DNA from: Moraxella bovis
Lineage (GTDB): Bacteria > Pseudomonadota > Gammaproteobacteria > Pseudomonadales > Moraxellaceae
DNA length: 64,000 bases
Assembly (NCBI RefSeq): GCF_002014975.1
Contig: NZ_MUXV01000048.1
Coordinates: 13,145 to 77,144, forward strand
Direction: 5' to 3'
This document shows positions 63,109-64,000 of the stretch, piece after piece; positions within the stretch are counted from its first letter, which is position 1; every line of letters begins with the position of its first letter. The notes below the pieces were generated by a model, which ran no database searches, had not been told where the DNA came from, and saw nothing but the letters and a program-made list of their open reading frames with translations. The translations under genes were made by a program, and so were the position numbers.

Positions 63109-63465
63109 GATAATTCTCAATAAAGGTACAAAATGGGAAATTTGGTGTATTTTACCATTTAAGTAGGGTGGCATGAAGTGTTTTTGATAATTTTTTAATG
63201 AGAATAAAGTACAAATGTAAATACGGTTGTAATTATAAATCATTGATAAACCTAAATTTTTCTAAACTGTAACAAATCATTTCAAAATAACCATTATGTC
63301 ACCACAAACGCCAAATCAGCAATAATTTTTTACCGTTATACAGTATCAAGTTTGATTTTCTTCTTATATAATACCAATCAAAATGAAGCAGTCTTACTTC
63401 TTAATGAAGTTAGGATTGTTTGATTTGATTATCATATTTTGTTTACCTTATTTTAAGGAGTTCTT
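63109..63465. other. Intergenic region between divergent upp and the ACP-like gene
   Basis: About 357 AT-rich bases without a supported ORF. A TATAAT (about 63367) and a small hairpin ACTTCTTAATGAAGT (63399-63413) lie on the side of the ACP-like gene, whose AAGGAG site is just before the ATG. No repeat copy is present here. Confidence 0.4.
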
Positions 63466-63885
63466 ATGAAAGCAGTTAAATTCATCGCCCCAATCTTTGC
63501 TCTTGGCGTTGCCTTTACAGGTGTGGCTCATGCAGAAGCGACCATGGATGCGGCAAAAGCGGACGAAACCGCCACAAAAGTAAGACAAGTGTCATACAGT
63601 TGCAACAAGGGTGGTGCAGTCAAGGTTACTTATGGCTTTAATAAGCAAAAACTACCAACCTATGCCGAAGCTCATTTAGGGGGCAAAACTCGCTTTTTGC
63701 CGATTAACTTAGCACATTCTGATGTTGCTGGCACATCTTTTGGTGATGAAAACAGTTGGACAATTAGTGGTGGTGCTATGACACTGGGTAACTACCATAA
63801 GTCAGATGTATTAATCATGGATCCAAATTCCGAAATTCAATACAAGCATTGTAAAGTTGTCGGCACTAAAAAGATTAAGGGTTAG
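63466..63885 (+). CDS. ACP-like adhesin / lysozyme inhibitor
   Basis: A 139-residue exported protein: signal peptide MKAVKFIAPIFALGVAFTGVAHA. The mature part follows the Neisseria adhesin complex protein (ACP): VRQVSYSCNKGGAVKVTYGFNKQKLPTYAEAHLGGKTRFLPINLAHSD, with C46 and a second Cys in YKHCKVVG forming the likely disulfide. ACP is an outer-membrane adhesin and lysozyme inhibitor in Neisseria. AAGGAG site and a terminator. The activity here is inferred from family resemblance. Confidence 0.85.
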   Translation: MKAVKFIAPIFALGVAFTGVAHAEATMDAAKADETATKVRQVSYSCNKGGAVKVTYGFNKQKLPTYAEAHLGGKTRFLPINLAHSDVAGTSFGDENSWTISGGAMTLGNYHKSDVLIMDPNSEIQYKHCKVVGTKKIKG

Positions 63886-63893
63886 TCTGAACG

Positions 63894-63921
63894 AAAAGAC
63901 AGTCTACTGACTGTCTTTTTT
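63894..63921 (+). terminator. Terminator after the ACP-like gene
   Basis: AAAGACAGT and ACTGTCTTT form a perfect stem with T7. Confidence 0.9.
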
Positions 63922-64000
63922 TAAATAAACAACAAAATCAATACCTTAAACCACTTTCTCTAAAAATATTCAAAAAAGTGCTTGACCCCCACCAAAAACC

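Overview
The window looks like a chromosome segment of a Moraxella-type gammaproteobacterium (Moraxellaceae). This is inferred from the gene set: hemL, secA, dapB, gshA, dsbB, mpl, an AfeABCD/SitABCD-type metal transporter, a minor-pilin/PilY1 cluster of type IV pili, and an ACP-like adhesin/lysozyme inhibitor. No rRNA, tRNA or CRISPR array was found.

Layout. 1-4876 holds hemL and secA, separated by a 263-bp MITE-like repeat. About 4897-27170 is a decayed Mu-like (B3/BcepMu-type) prophage read mainly on the minus strand. From right to left it carries a repressor/gp16 switch, a truncated transposase, DUF3164, ANR and DUF2786 genes, a truncated portal, a MuF head protein with a candidate toxin tail and downstream immunity candidates, protease/scaffold, decoration and capsid genes, and a tail-tube gene. 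An odd control cassette follows (second repressor/gp16 pair, antirepressor, HicBA), then a tape-measure fusion and tail-tip genes. Terminase, most of the transposase, the transposition ATPase and lysis genes were not found, so the element is probably defective.

27178-42147 holds housekeeping and envelope genes: phosphoesterase, YheT-like hydrolase, a giant exonuclease-RecQ-UvrD fusion, J-protein, ABC-F ATPase, erpA, dnaJ, dapB, a secretin-N-like exported protein and a roadblock-like protein. 42534-50531 is a compact operon for type IV pilus assembly: fimT, pilV, pilW, pilX, pilY1 and two further prepilins. 50970-55441 holds gshA-dsbB, an IS30 remnant and mpl.

55764-62460 has a small membrane stress protein and the metal transporter operon. 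Its second permease gene is split from the others by a foreign-looking cassette of about 1.8 kb (lipoprotein, membrane protein, exported protein, XRE regulator). upp and an ACP-like gene close the window.

Dispersed short repeats are a second theme. One MITE-like family has a full-length copy (1673), a copy carrying a second small element nested inside it (56120), and an internally deleted copy (50814). The second small element has a free-standing relative at 39411.
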